The notes: generated from the sequence alone by a model not told the origin. A DNA stretch of 59,360 bases from Mnemiopsis leidyi (GCA_000226015.1 JH154836.1:6455-65814), one strand, 5' to 3'; positions 10,782 to 22,868 are shown, counted from the stretch's first letter. Translations and numbers: made by a program.

Positions 10782-11735
10782 ATGATGCAAACCGATACAA
10801 AACCGTCCCAAGAACACATAGAAGCTAAAGATGCTCCTGAACCTCAATTCTTCCCTCCACTAAATTTACCGTTCCGACATAGTGTGGTTGATGGGTGGGT
10901 CTACCCTCCCTTCATCAAAGAAGATACGATAGAGAGAACGAGGAAGTTCCAGCTGAGAGAGGACGATGTGTTTGTAGCAACATATCCCAAGTGTGGGACC
11001 ACCTGGACACAGAACATCATCTCCAAACTGCACGAGGTGCACGGCACTGGTGCTCTATCTGGTCTGGGAATTCACCTGCTGGAGGTTATACCCTGGTTGG
11101 AGAACTCCTCCCACGAACAGATCGCCGAGCGACCCTCCCCTCGGTACCTCAAAACGCACAATCCCTATGTGCATCTTGCTAAAGATCCGTCAATTCGCTG
11201 CAAGTACATCGTCGTGTCCAGAAACCCCAAAGACGCGTGTGTGTCCCTCTATCACCATGCCAAAGGTTTCTCCGTATTTAAATACTCGGGCGAGTTTAAA
11301 GATTTCGGAGAGCTGTTTTTGGAAGGTAAGGTAGAGAGTGGGTGCTGGTGGACCCACCTCAAGCAGTACAAACAGAACAGAGATGACCTGGACATCTTGC
11401 TTTTGAGATACGAGGACCTCCACAGTCAGGGTCTGTACATGATTCGGCAGATTAACGATTTTCTGGCATTGCCCAGCCTCTCTGATTCAGACTGCAAACG
11501 AGTCTTAGAAGAAACCTCCTTCGACAAGATGAAGAAGGACCCTTCAGCTAACTATTCATGGAGAGATGACGGCAGGAAGAAAGACGAGAGTCCCTTCATG
11601 AGGAAGGGAAAGGTTGGAGACTGGACCAACTTCTTTAGCAAAGACTTGAGTGATAGGTTCGACAAGAAAACGAGAGACTTGCTGGGAGAATTTGAAGTTT
11701 TTAATGATTATATAACTGGATTCCCAGAGCAATAA
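10782..11735 (+). CDS. Cytosolic sulfotransferase (SULT family), intronless
   Basis: 317 residues, the usual SULT length of about 280-320. The first in-frame ATG is 10782, followed at once by another at 10785. The family landmarks are complete. The PAPS 5'-phosphosulfate loop is TYPKCGTTW (67-75, Lys70), with Cys where most members have Ser. Catalytic His126 sits in LKTHNPY. The 3'-phosphate site SRNPKDACVSLYHH (146-159) supplies the conserved Arg and Ser. The C-terminal RKGKVGDW (274-281) closes the cofactor pocket. It transfers sulfate from PAPS to a hydroxyl or amine of a small molecule; the acceptor cannot be read from sequence. It has no signal peptide. It lies 349 bp downstream of the ITIM-type receptor on the same strand, and both lack introns while nearby genes are heavily spliced. 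Confidence 0.95.
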   Translation: MMQTDTKPSQEHIEAKDAPEPQFFPPLNLPFRHSVVDGWVYPPFIKEDTIERTRKFQLREDDVFVATYPKCGTTWTQNIISKLHEVHGTGALSGLGIHLLEVIPWLENSSHEQIAERPSPRYLKTHNPYVHLAKDPSIRCKYIVVSRNPKDACVSLYHHAKGFSVFKYSGEFKDFGELFLEGKVESGCWWTHLKQYKQNRDDLDILLLRYEDLHSQGLYMIRQINDFLALPSLSDSDCKRVLEETSFDKMKKDPSANYSWRDDGRKKDESPFMRKGKVGDWTNFFSKDLSDRFDKKTRDLLGEFEVFNDYITGFPEQ

Positions 11736-12155
11736 TTATTATGTGTTTTGTTATTCGATTAGATTGCGATGTTTTTGTTTATAAAACTGTAACTTGAGTA
11801 ATGATCATGACATGAAAATATTTGCACTGCTGGTATAAGAATCTTGTATTATAAGCGTTCCTCCATAGTTCCATGAAAATCTTCGTGTCCGATTTCGTTT
11901 TATCGATTTCAACTATTAGCAATCAAAGTCTTTGGTTTTATGTCACACAAATATTATGAAGTCGTCAGTTCCAAATAGCGCGATGACATCTTTAGAGCAA
12001 ATTTAAGCTTAATTGCCTCAAAATCCGAGATCTATATAATGCTGTGTTCCTTCTTGCTGTAAGGACTCCATCAATTTAATCACTGACACAAGAGAAATGA
12101 CCATTTTTGGGCAAATAAACCATTTCCGAACGTAACTCAGCTGACATTGCACGAT

Positions 12156-12189
12156 ATGGTCACGTGACTAAACTTCTAGTCACGTGATG
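12156..12189. repeat. Paired CACGTG inverted repeat over the stop codon of the Cys-rich gene
   Basis: tcacgtgact and agtcacgtga form a 10-bp inverted repeat with a short spacer, and each arm contains the palindrome CACGTG. The right arm includes the TGA stop of the minus-strand gene. A 3' end hairpin is possible; it may be chance. Confidence 0.5.
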
Positions 12190-15100
12190 ATGTTGTGTAA
12201 GAATCCCTTCTTGTATCCCTCGTACTCCATCTGCTGGTAGAACACAACAATAAAGACAGTCACCCCCGACAGTATTGCCACGGAGAATATCCCTATCACT
12301 GCTATCACGAATATTACTGCTGGGTGCATTCCGTCTGTCTGGGGGAGAAATTACCGTTAATCGTATGTGGTTTGACGTCATATCGAGGACGTATAATTAT
12401 AATTGGGTGTCTGAGCTGACAATTATTAAACTATGTGGCGTCATATTTTAGAATTTGACGTCATATGATTACTTATTCTTCATGTCAAGTTTTCTGACTA
12501 ATGACTATGCTAACCTCAGTACAACTTCCAAGTTTATCCCTTATAGAACAGTGCTCCACAAGTTGTATCAAGATATTATCTTTAAATATGTCTGGAGACA
12601 TCATCTCCATCCACTGAGCAGTTCTCTCTCTGAACGTCCTGCAGTAAAAGCCGTTTAACGAAGTAGAGAAATGACCTGCGTCTGGTTTATCGGAAGTATT
12701 TAAATCTGATTGTCAAGCAATCAAGAGTCCGGTTTTAGTAGGTTTTCGTCCGTTTTATAACCTCAATTAGCCGCTGTTATCATGAACTATGGCCAAGATG
12801 ACGTAAACAAAGTTTTTAAAGAGAAATCTGAATGTAGACATACAGCACGTCAGCAAGACAACAGCCAGGATTTTGTTGTCTGTCAGTCCCAATCAAGACG
12901 AGGTAATCTCTACACTGATCACGACACGTTACTCCTTTACCCTCTCTCAGTTGTTTCATCTCCGTCTTACACTCTTCACTCATGTTTGCTATCACCTGAT
13001 TGGCATTTTGGGCCGTCAAATTTCATAGGAGAATGGACCATTTTCAGCTGTGATCGTCGAAAAAAATCTCGGTGATGGTTGTATGATTATTGAATTGATC
13101 CTGGGAGTTAAAGAAGTAAATAATCATGTCCTTTCCTTTCCACTACCTGCGAGTAAAGTGTGCCGTTTGTGTCGACATACTCTATACAACTCTCCTCTGT
13201 CTTCTTGTCCGACACACTGGCACACAGCAGATCTGCTGAGTTGTACAGCAAGAATCTCAGCTGGATGTTTGTAATGCCCGGTAGGACACTCTGTAGAGGC
13301 AGATCTGTCATACAGTTTCTTATCTCTCTTGTTACTGTCGTGAAACAGTCGTTCTTACATAGATCCCTAGGTTGGGGACGACGTGGATAATTTGTATACC
13401 TTACTCGGGATTATTATTACGGCAGGTTTATTAACGACCAGGAAAAATATGGTCCGGGAAAAATATGGCGAAATTGTGGGTAACCTGTCACTATATCCCG
13501 GTCATGATAATCCCGAGTAAGGTAGACTTAAACATTTTTACTCAAACATTATTAGCTCGATGTTCGGCGACTTACCTTTTCGACCTAAAGGTTACTAAAT
13601 TAGAATTGAGTATAAATAAGCAAGAAAATGATAAGACTTACTTAATAATATCCCACTTTGACGTAAGATATGAAGTAACACTTGACACTGACACGCCACT
13701 TGATTCGAATACACTTTCAATCAGATACTCTGTAAAAGTGACTCCGTATGTCTTGCATTCCACCTGGAAAATCATATATGAGTTTTAAGTCACGTCTCTC
13801 AAGGCTGAGAAGCCATGCTCGGCCCTGTTTTAAACTATACACAGTTCATATTCAGGTGATCCTTCTTAAATTTCAATTTGGCTTGTCTCTGATTGGTGAG
13901 GGTTTACCTTATATTCCATATTGTCGTTGATATAATTCACACAAAATTCTTTACTTTGTGAAAGATTCGACGTTATAGAACAGTCGTAAGTTTTTATCAA
14001 AACTGACTCGTTTTCGGCTTTTGGGTCGTTCTTACTGCCAACTGAATCAAAATCGTTATTAGAGCTTGAAAATATATCGTTACACTATAAAAGATTTGTA
14101 AGGATAAGATTCAGGCAGTATATTTTCCTATTATTTTAGTAATTTTAACTGCATCATATGATTTTCAAATGGCCAAGATGAAACTGAGTATGTCGGTATA
14201 GATAAAGATTTTGGAAGATCGTGTAATCAAACTTTCTAATTTCAAACTGGATAGCTTCTACTGCGGCCTGACTTGATTCGGCGGGGACCTCTTTGAAAGC
14301 TCGCAACTCGTCACATTTCTTAGTTGTGACATGACAATCTCCTCTTGTATCAGAGACGGCTGATTTATACCTGCAACGGTAGGTAGGGAAGACAGATTAA
14401 TTAGAAGAAACTTATCAGTATGTTGCGGTGTTCAGTATCTCAATAGATCCCATACAAGGTCTCTACAATAAATTTCAAAACAGTTTTGTTCATTTTAACA
14501 TTTAAAACGTACACAGAAATAAAGAGTATCTCAACCTGTCGTTCCACTTGATGTGAGTATCATTACAAGTTCTAGTAAAGTTTGTACAAGACTCAGTCTC
14601 CGTTTTGCAGGTGTTATTACAACTTGTAAGTTCTTGGTCGGTTGTACTGGTGAAGATGGACTGTACAAGTCCTAAACACCTGCAACAACACGGTGTGTTA
14701 ATATGTCCGTTTACCGGTTTAGCCTTATCTGGTCCTCTGATACACGGCTTGTGAACACTGTTCACTGAACAGGTATCGGCCAGATAAGGGCGGGCAGATA
14801 AGGCCAGATAAGGACGGTCCGTGCAGGTTACAAGGGCGGTCCGTGTTGGTTACCGCCGTGCTTTCAGCTATACAATATAGAATATAATATGTAAGTGTTT
14901 ATTAAGGTTTTTATTAAGGTGTGTTGTTAAGATATTATCATGCAAATTGTATAATGCAAATGTTCTATCACAATGAGATAACATGTTTATCATAGAAGTA
15001 ATGAGGAAGACCCTCTCCTACACACTTTACCCAAAGAAGGCGATCACTAAGATACAAAAGTGCAAGATTCAACCTGCGTTGCTATGGTTACAAGGTCAAT

Positions 15101-16071
15101 AATTGGCAATAACCTGACGTTACTGGCCTCATTACCCGCTTGAAGTAGAGTTACAGCCGATTCTGGCAGATTTAAAGCCAGGGTAGCAGATCGGGGGGTT
15201 ATACTGAGGGTAACCTACAGCTTCTCTACTTGGAGGTGGATCTGATATTATCTTACACTCATCGTACCGCTCACTGAAATAGGGTAAAGTTACAAGTGTG
15301 ATTAGAGTACTTATAGTTAGAAATCAAGTCTACAAAAGGTTTAGCCGGGAAAGCGGACTATATTATCCTAACTCAATATCCAATCGTCATTGCCTATTGC
15401 TTACGTGCAAATCAAGTCTATCACTGCTCAACTAGTTCCAATTATTACAACTAATTTAAGTTCAAATACATTCAGCTCTACGGTTGGATCTTTCAAAGAA
15501 CATTAAAAAACATCAAAGAACATGAAAGGTGATAAAGTTAGGTTCTCTTACCGACATGTGGCCTCCCCTCCATTAACATTATTGTTCAGAATGCAACTTC
15601 TGGTAAAGTTAGAGCAAGTTCTGACGAAGGTGTAAGTATTGTTGTACGTACAAGACTGTGTAAAATTTTTAGCTGCATAGCTACATTTACAACGGGCATG
15701 GTTACAGCCCTCTAGGACAAAGCTATATCCGTTTTTGTCTGTAACTTCACACTTTGTGTGTGCACCTGATGAGGATGGTGTGAAGGAGGGTGAAGTTGTC
15801 TACTCTAATCTGGAACGAGGATCAAGTCCTCTATCGATTATTCGACAAACTTTCAAGGTCATGAATTTACACGTTAAATTATTTCTATCACGTCATTAGA
15901 TTAAAGATTGAAGTTAAATCAAGGCTTACAAAATTAAGTCTGTACCATACCATTGTAAGGTGGAATAGTGCAGAGTTGATCCCTAGTGATAACATTGGCA
16001 TGATAGTCGTTCTGGGACTCGGAACAGTGAACCCAGACAAGAACCAGCAACACTGCTAAGTCTGTCTGCAT
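12180..16071 (-). CDS. Novel Cys-rich type I membrane protein, eleven exons
   Basis: Exons (5' to 3'): 16071-15951, 15765-15552, 15273-15136, 14679-14536, 14370-14262 (donor uncertain), 14084-13908, 13763-13642, 13366-13147, 12995-12844, 12638-12515, 12338-12180. All junctions keep phase, and the sum is 1680 nt, giving 559 residues plus stop. Exon one is a signal peptide (MQTDLAVLLVLVWVHCSES). The ectodomain is Cys-rich and N-glycosylated. Exons two and four each contain a C-x-NFTR-x-C unit (TCSNFTRSC and SCTNFTRTC), suggesting internal duplication. Exons eight to ten are less Cys-dense (DCFTTVTREIRNC; SEECKTEM). The last exon gives a TM helix beginning AVIFVIAVIGIFSVAI and a short tail with YEGY, ending at TGA 12182-12180. 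I do not recognise a family. A plausible role is adhesion or a surface receptor. Confidence 0.75.
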
Positions 16072-16229
16072 GTCTCTCTCTCCTCCGCTTCTCTCCTCCT
16101 GCTCTGTAACCTACTACACAGCTGGACTGTTAGTCAGCACATTCAGCACAAACTCACCTCGTTTAGCGTCTCAATATCAAGAAGTGTGGAATAAACACTA
16201 CTGCGTACTAGTAAATAATTGCGAAAACT

Positions 16230-16365
16230 TTATAGAAACACGAATATATGCGAAACTACATCGCACACGAGTATACAAAACTACATAAAACACTGTATAC
16301 GAAACTATGCGAGACACTGTATACGAAACTATGTGAAACACTGTATACAAAATACAAAACTACAG
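16230..16365. repeat. Short tandem repeat, about 24-bp unit
   Basis: Copies of acactgtatacgaaactatg recur about every 24 bp with point differences. They lie just upstream of the Cys-rich gene's start codon (16071), so within its presumed promoter or 5' UTR. Confidence 0.65.
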
Positions 16366-16464
16366 GCAAGTTTTACTGTGCCCCCACGGCTTGGGGAGAT
16401 ATAGCAACTTGATGAAACACGTTGTCAAGCAATAGTAGTAGACGAGGCTTACGTCGGTTAACGT

Positions 16465-16565
16465 GGAGTATGCTAGATCCTTGTCTTTGCCTTTATAAGG
16501 AGTATGCTAGATCCTTGTCTTTGCCTTTATAAGGAGTATGCTAGATCCTTGTCATTGACTCTACA
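16465..16565. repeat. 34-bp tandem repeat, three copies
   Basis: The unit beginning ggagtatgctagatccttgt starts at 16465, 16499 and 16533. The first two copies are identical and the third degrades after about 22 bp. Confidence 0.9.
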
Positions 16566-18090
16566 AGGATCACCACGTAAAGGACACTGTTGTGGTTCAT
16601 CCTAGATTGTCCGTATAATTAATTATGTGTCTCATCCAACTTTTATAGTTATAGCATCGTGGTCAAGGCAATCAGTTTATCAGAGTCTGCTGATCGGATA
16701 GCAGTGATACAATTCAAGCGTCTTCGCAAAAACTATCATGAATTTGCTCTTTAAGTTATATATTAAATCTAAAGGCTGGATTCTTGTCCAAGTTGCGTAA
16801 TTAAAACTATTAAATACTGCCTTAATAGCATGAATTATAGGCCTAATGATATGAGGCATATAATATCATCAAATAAATATTGTGCCCTTTAAATTATGGT
16901 TGACGTGTATCTTTTGTGACAAATCTCCAGAATCTTCTATACTAGCTGATTTCGAAATGGACGCTCCACTCAACTGCTGTTTCATTGGGATTCGGGAATA
17001 AAGATTTGGTAATTTAAACGTAACAAAGCAAGTGCAGATCACTATAAAACTTTAAAGAAGAAAGTGAGGAAGGAGACTAGAGGAGTAATTTCACCCAGGA
17101 CTCCCTCTCTCTCTCTCTTTAGCTGTTGTCTGCGTACTGGTTTACTCCGCTTAATTGTGGTTTGCGGTCCGACCAAGTTTACTGAGACTCATTACGCTGT
17201 CACTAAGCTGTAGTACTACTATCTCTCCAATATACTGTGTGATACGTGTGTAACCGCGCTAACGCTCCATATTGTTGTCTTCAGATTCAGGTTGGAAAGT
17301 ATCGGACACTTCACCAGTTATGTGCGGGAGAAGGAGGCGGAGGAAAGTTGGAGAGGTTGGGGATGTTTGAGATGTTCACGTGTCTCCTGCGTGTACTGAC
17401 ATAGCTTGCAGAACCAGGCGCGTGGTCAGTGGATACTCTGTCTCTCCAACACGTCATCAGTTAGCCTGGTTTTAGTGGTCTACCTCAACTCGTTAGCAAG
17501 ACTTTAGGAGAATGTGTTCACATTTATATACTTTAGATTTGTATCTGTGAAACTTTATATGTCATGCTCGCAAAAATGGAATATTTGGAACGAGATACAG
17601 GAAATCATCGAAAATTGTTATAGATAAAGCGGTGCGGCAACTTAGCGACAAAACTGTCGGGCTCCTGCTGAGAAGTGTGCACTCCTTCAAAGCGATATAC
17701 ATGTTTTAAAGCAATATTATTAAACCTTGGCATGATCGGTTAAATGACATGAAATTAACATTTTACAAGGAGTGCGATGAGGGGGTGATTAATGAGAAGA
17801 CAACTTGTTAGCCACAAAACCTGTCGGTGTGCCTCTTGACTCATTGATTCATTATTTGAGTTGTACAAGATACCGCAGTCGCTGCTATGCATAGTAGGTC
17901 ATATATTATATATGCAGCTAGAAGCGGAATGTGTGTGGGCAGTTACAGATTTACTCGGAGATGTGAGCAACTCATCTCACGACCATCTCGACCTTCCTGA
18001 TCCTGTGTTATGTCTAGTATAGTCTAGTAGTCTACCCTGTCTACCATGTTTTATCTAGAATATTACATTGGCACAATAGATAATGTTTTA
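16566..18090. other. Intergenic spacer between divergent surface-protein genes
   Basis: No convincing gene. A CT run lies near 17100. The missing signal-peptide exon of the plus-strand sushi gene should lie here or just downstream, but no ATG-plus-hydrophobic exon with a phase-1 donor was found. Confidence 0.4.
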
Positions 18091-18095
18091 ACAGC

Positions 18096-18230
18096 GATGA
18101 ATCCAACCTATGACGATTACAAAAGAAGGAGGAGAGAGAAGGAGCAGGGAGGAGCCAGAAAGGGACAGAAGGGGAAAGGAAGAGGAACTTGAAGGATGAG
18201 AAGGAAGAAGAAGGAGAATGCTCTCGAAAG
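18096..18230 (+). other. Polypurine tract with a small basic ORF
   Basis: About 110 nt from 18120 are almost only A and G. An ORF from ATG 18096 to TGA 18189-18191 encodes a 31-residue basic peptide beginning MNPTYDDYKRRRREKEQ. It follows an acceptor-like ttttaacag. It could be a cytoplasmic tail exon, or simply low-complexity DNA; I favour low complexity. Confidence 0.3.
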
Positions 18231-18503
18231 AATTGACTGAGTCACGTGACTTGTCTAGTGTTATGTTACAGTACTCTGTCCTTTGTATCTAGCATGTCTC
18301 CTGTAACTAGCACGTCCCTTGTAGAGTATTTGTACAATTTCCCTTCTCACTCACTCACTCATCTCACTCACAACATTAGTCCAGACATGATCCAGCGGTC
18401 GACTTAAGGAAGCGCAGTACCTTACACGTACACCACGTGTGTATGTGCATGGTAGATGCGCGGCGCAGACAGCTGCACGTGCAGGAACTAACCCAGATCC
18501 CAG

Positions 18504-21500
18504 GAGCATGTCACACTCTGAGTGTAACACACGGTCACTACGTGATTGAGGGAGTGCAGTATGGAGGAGATCAGTTCCTCCCTAACGGAACTGTGGTGCT
18601 GACAAAATGTAAAGACGGGTACGATCCCTCTCAACCCTCTGTCAAGTGTTTGGACACCATGTTTTGGGAAACATTTGTCTGTAACATGCCAGGTAGCCCA
18701 TTTTTCCATGTAGTGGAAGCTGTCTTGTTGATTTTTTTTACCTTTTTTTCCCTTTCGTTGGAGCAATTTGTTTGCTCCTGAGTCTGGAACAAATTATTAC
18801 AATTTTATTTCTTTTCAGCGGGATCCTGCAACGTTCCCATTCTCGGAAACGGGTATTACACCGACCAGAACGGTTCTGTTTACGCTCCAGAGTTTCCTGT
18901 GCCCGACAACTTGCAACTCACCCCTCACTGCAGAACTAACTATGAAGTCAGCAAAATCGGCAGTGTCACGTGCAAAGATGACGTCACGATAACTTGCAAC
19001 AGTGCGTACACAGCTGCTTTCACTTTGTCATGACCCTAATTTTGATTTAAATCTGCGAGATCAGCTATTAATAATGGTCTCAACGCATAACTTCTCCATA
19101 CAACTAGTTTATCAGTTTGTCCAAGTTCTAAACAGATAGTTCGAGTCACTTAATTATGCATTTGAGAGCAAACGCGTCCAAGCAAGAATAACGAAGTTAA
19201 AATCCGCTCAACGAACAAAGAGCCAATCACCAAAAATTCCCGCACAAGTTACTGCACTAGCTTGTCAATTAGAGGCGACCGCTCATTAACATTCCACTCT
19301 CAGAAAAGTCAGACTCGTGCCCCAGCTTACCTCTGACGTCAGACCAGGTGTCCTGTCACGTGTCTAAAGTAACCAGCCTCTACACGTGTACTCTGACCTG
19401 TAACCCTGGTTACTACATCGTCCACACGGTGGGAGGTAAACCTAGCCTTACACAGACGCAGACGATTTCTTGTAACTCGGCGACTGATGTTTGGTCGCAT
19501 CAGAGTAGCACTGGCGACCTCAGATGGGAAACATGCTCAAGTTAGTTATGTAGCTTATTGGTATTTGAGTCTTAGTCTTGGACATGAAATACATTTTTTT
19601 CAAATTGAGATGTTTCAGATCAGGCTACAATTTGTTAAGAACATACAATTCATGATATTCATGAAATTCCTCCAATCATCTGACGACACTAACCCTTCTC
19701 TCTTCTCTCCTCAGAAAGTGTCGCAGTCTCCGAGTACGCCCTGTCTGCAAATCTTACCTTAACCGGAGGTTCCTGTCCCACCCCCACACAACTAGATTCC
19801 GTTCTAAGCACGTGGTTCAGCGCGCAGCCACACAGCTCATACACGTGCATCAAAAACGGCACGTGCAGTATTGGGATCGGTAGTGGGTGTTTGGATGGAT
19901 CTGGTAGTGTAACATACAGTTTTACTCTACAGCAAACCAAGAACTTGGAGTCTAACTGTGAGTTGTTGATATTTCATATCGATTAGAGCGCAAATTTTTG
20001 TCTAAATCTTAACCATGTTTCCTAGTCTCATTATATTTCCGACGGTATCTATCACTTCCCACAATATTCCGATATATTCCTTCCCTGCAGTGTTGTCAAA
20101 CCTGAACACAAAACTTGTCCAAGACGCCAAGTCAGGCTCGGTAAAGCTGTCAATAAGTACCAAGAGACGAGACACAACTATCCTTACTTCTACCGCAATC
20201 TCTACTCTAACCTCTACCGCTTGTTTAGCTGGCGCTCAAGCGCTGGGGGATATCTGCGGTATGTAACCCGGCTAGCTAGATGGATTTTTTTATTTTAATT
20301 TCAAGCATGTTACTCTTATCCTAGAAATACGTGATATGGCCTGAAAAAAGCTGACTACTGTAGATTTACAATTTAAAACAAGAATTTCTGCAGTAATGTG
20401 CGGTGCTGGCTACTATCTGAAAGAGGGTTTTTGTACAAAATGTCCGGTAGGGGAGTACAGCGATGAAGCAGGACAAATGACCTGTAAACCCTGCTCTGGA
20501 AACTTAACTACACTCTTCTCGGGAAGTTCCAGTAGTTCTGACTGTGTTTGTAAGTATTTTACTTTGTAAGTTTTCTATTTAGTGTTTACCGGTCCGATTA
20601 TTGCGATTACCATCGTCTCACGATGACAGAGATTAAAGGAATGATTTATTTCTGTCCTCATTTAATGTCCTTGTGATAACATGATCATTGAATTCCGTAT
20701 AGTTTCTAGCTCTCTAAATCTTCCAAAGTATAAATAAGTCAGTGTCATGTGATCAGTTTGACTCATCTCCACTTTCAGACAGTTGTACGGCACCAGAGTT
20801 GAGTAACGGAGTGTCAGTACCTGCACCAGGCTGGTTCATCAGTAACACAACTCTCATCAATCTCAACTGTAACCCTGGTAAATTATCAGTGTTTCTGGAA
20901 AAAGTAAATGGTTATACGATTTTCTCACATGTTTTAGTTCCACAGCTTCAACAATATGTCTAAACCAACTGAATTTGCAAGAGGAAACCTTGAACTAACT
21001 CGCGAGCAAACCACAAAATTTGCAGGATCACTTGAACCCCACTAACGACTCAACTTGCCACTAACGCCTTCACCCCCACTAACCACTGCTTACTATTTAA
21101 TTGATAGATTTGTTGCCCTGTCCGGGCTGGAGTCTTATAACCACTAACACCCCACTAACAAGTAACCAGTAACCAGTAACCACTAACCTCTAACGCCCTC
21201 CCAGGTCACACACCAGGCTACCAACAGCCCCAACAATACACCTGCTCCTCCAACTACTCCTGCTATCCCCAGTGTCAGACTCCATCCCTCTCCCCCAACC
21301 AGACGTATCTAGATCCCACTCTGGTTGCCGGTATCTTGATATCTCATCTCCGGAACATCTCTGTGTTCTGTCTGGGTGTTACCGACACTGTGTCTTGTAA
21401 TGCCGGCACTCTCAACATTCCTCCTTGTAAACCACGTGAGTAGAAATACTTATTGTAAATCGACATATTGCTGCCTTGGTTCATACAAACTTGCAGTTTC

Positions 21501-22868
21501 AAGTAGTAAAACATGGGAAAATACATACATCTCCTGCTTTAGTGAGTTTCCTGAACCTCCTCGCATTTTGGACGAACATCTCCCTATTAAACCTACGTGT
21601 CCTAGTTTTTCCATATTCTTGTCAAGCTCAGCTGTCCGCGTATTAATCCTGATTTTGTCTCAGCTGTAATCTAATTAAACCTGTGTTTAGGAGTTGTAGC
21701 AGTGGGAGGAGAGAAAGTCAGATCGTTAACACCTGCCGAACTAGAATGTAAGATAAGTGCTCTGCTCCACTCTGTTAACATATCCTGGTTTTTAGGGGAC
21801 CAGCTTATTACTCAGGTACGTAGATTGTATTTGTACATTTCTTTTCCTCAACTTATTATTATTAGGTGAGGGACATGATCAAATTTCCGATAAAAATACC
21901 CACAATACATTTGTTAGATATATTTTGAAGTCGTGAAGTCCTGGACTTAGACCTAACTAATGTCCATAACATCTCAGGACATGAGCTACACAATAAACAC
22001 GACTGTTTGGAACAATGCTACTTACAATCAAAGTAGCACTTTGAAGGTGGCGCCTACCAAAACAAACAGAGATAGAGAATTTGTATGCAAAGTAGTAGGG
22101 GAAGATTTCAACACAACATTGAGTGTTAATCTTGACGTCTTTGGTGCGTCCATTTAATTGTTACTAGTAATAGTATTAAATCTTAAAATAGGATTCTTCA
22201 AATACATGTAAACAAAGGGAAAAAAATGTGAAACTCCAGGATTTCCTATTTAGAATTTTACACATCTGAAACTCCAAACTGATACCCGTTTTCCCAGACA
22301 TCACAGGTAAAGGTGCCCGAGTTAACACTGGAGATTCTGCCACCCTCACCTGCACTATTACCGGCTCTTCCTCTCTTCATCTTGTCACTTGGTCACGTGT
22401 TGGTAACGTCACGTTACCTAGCGACGTCATGACGTCACCAGGAAATTGGAGTTCAGGAACGCAGGTTGCTACCCTCACACAGAAAAACGCTAGAAGTAAC
22501 GGGACATTTAGGTGTGGTGTAGAGGACGGGGCGGGAACAAAACACTACGTCAATGTCGACCTGCAAGTTATTCCCGGTATGTCGCTCTATTTTAGACGAA
22601 TATTCTTTTTTCTGGTTGACATAAATTATATTTATAGATGTTTGTTTAATCAAACAGTAGGGTGCTGGCTATTGCTAAGAATTCATGGAAAAATGCATAA
22701 ATAATGTCAGTTTTTTTTCCATGACATGTCCTTGATTCCCCACATTTCCCATAGATTGTTAACAAAGTTGTCCAATTAGAAACAGAAGATCCTGGTGGAA
22801 GTTCGAACAGAGCGTTTCCTTCATTCCTGGTTTTCCTCTATATCGTCTTATCTTCAATATGGGTATAA
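18504..22868 (+). CDS. GPI-anchored sushi / ephrin-receptor-like / Ig mosaic surface protein, 5' exon not found
   Basis: Twelve exons in phase: 18504-18692, 18819-19001, 19304-19540, 19715-19957, 20091-20258, 20394-20549, 20779-20877, 21205-21435, 21691-21815, 21978-22143, 22298-22576, 22780-22868; about 721 residues visible. Order: two sushi-like exons (four-Cys modules), a longer Cys-rich exon with TCNPGYY, a two-exon domain of unknown type (GTCSIG to QALGDIC), a GCC2/ephrin-receptor-like exon (CPVGEYSDEAGQMTCKPC), a Cys-rich sushi-like module split over two exons, an Ig domain split over two exons, and a one-exon Ig domain. The last exon encodes ETEDPGGSSN followed by a hydrophobic end (FLVFLYIVLSSIWV) with no cytoplasmic residues, a classic GPI signal. 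Most introns are phase 1, as expected for shuffled extracellular modules. An in-frame ATG at 18443 gives no signal peptide, so an upstream leader exon is likely missing. Confidence 0.8.
21010..21195. repeat. Degenerate ccactaac / agtaacc repeats
   Basis: Variants of ccactaac and taaccagtaacc recur many times within the intron before the exon at 21205. The array is irregular and low in complexity. Confidence 0.6.

Noticed and set aside
10895-11334. Alternative-frame ORFs within the sulfotransferase
   Set aside because: Overlapping shadows; the SULT motifs occupy one frame from 10782 to 11735.
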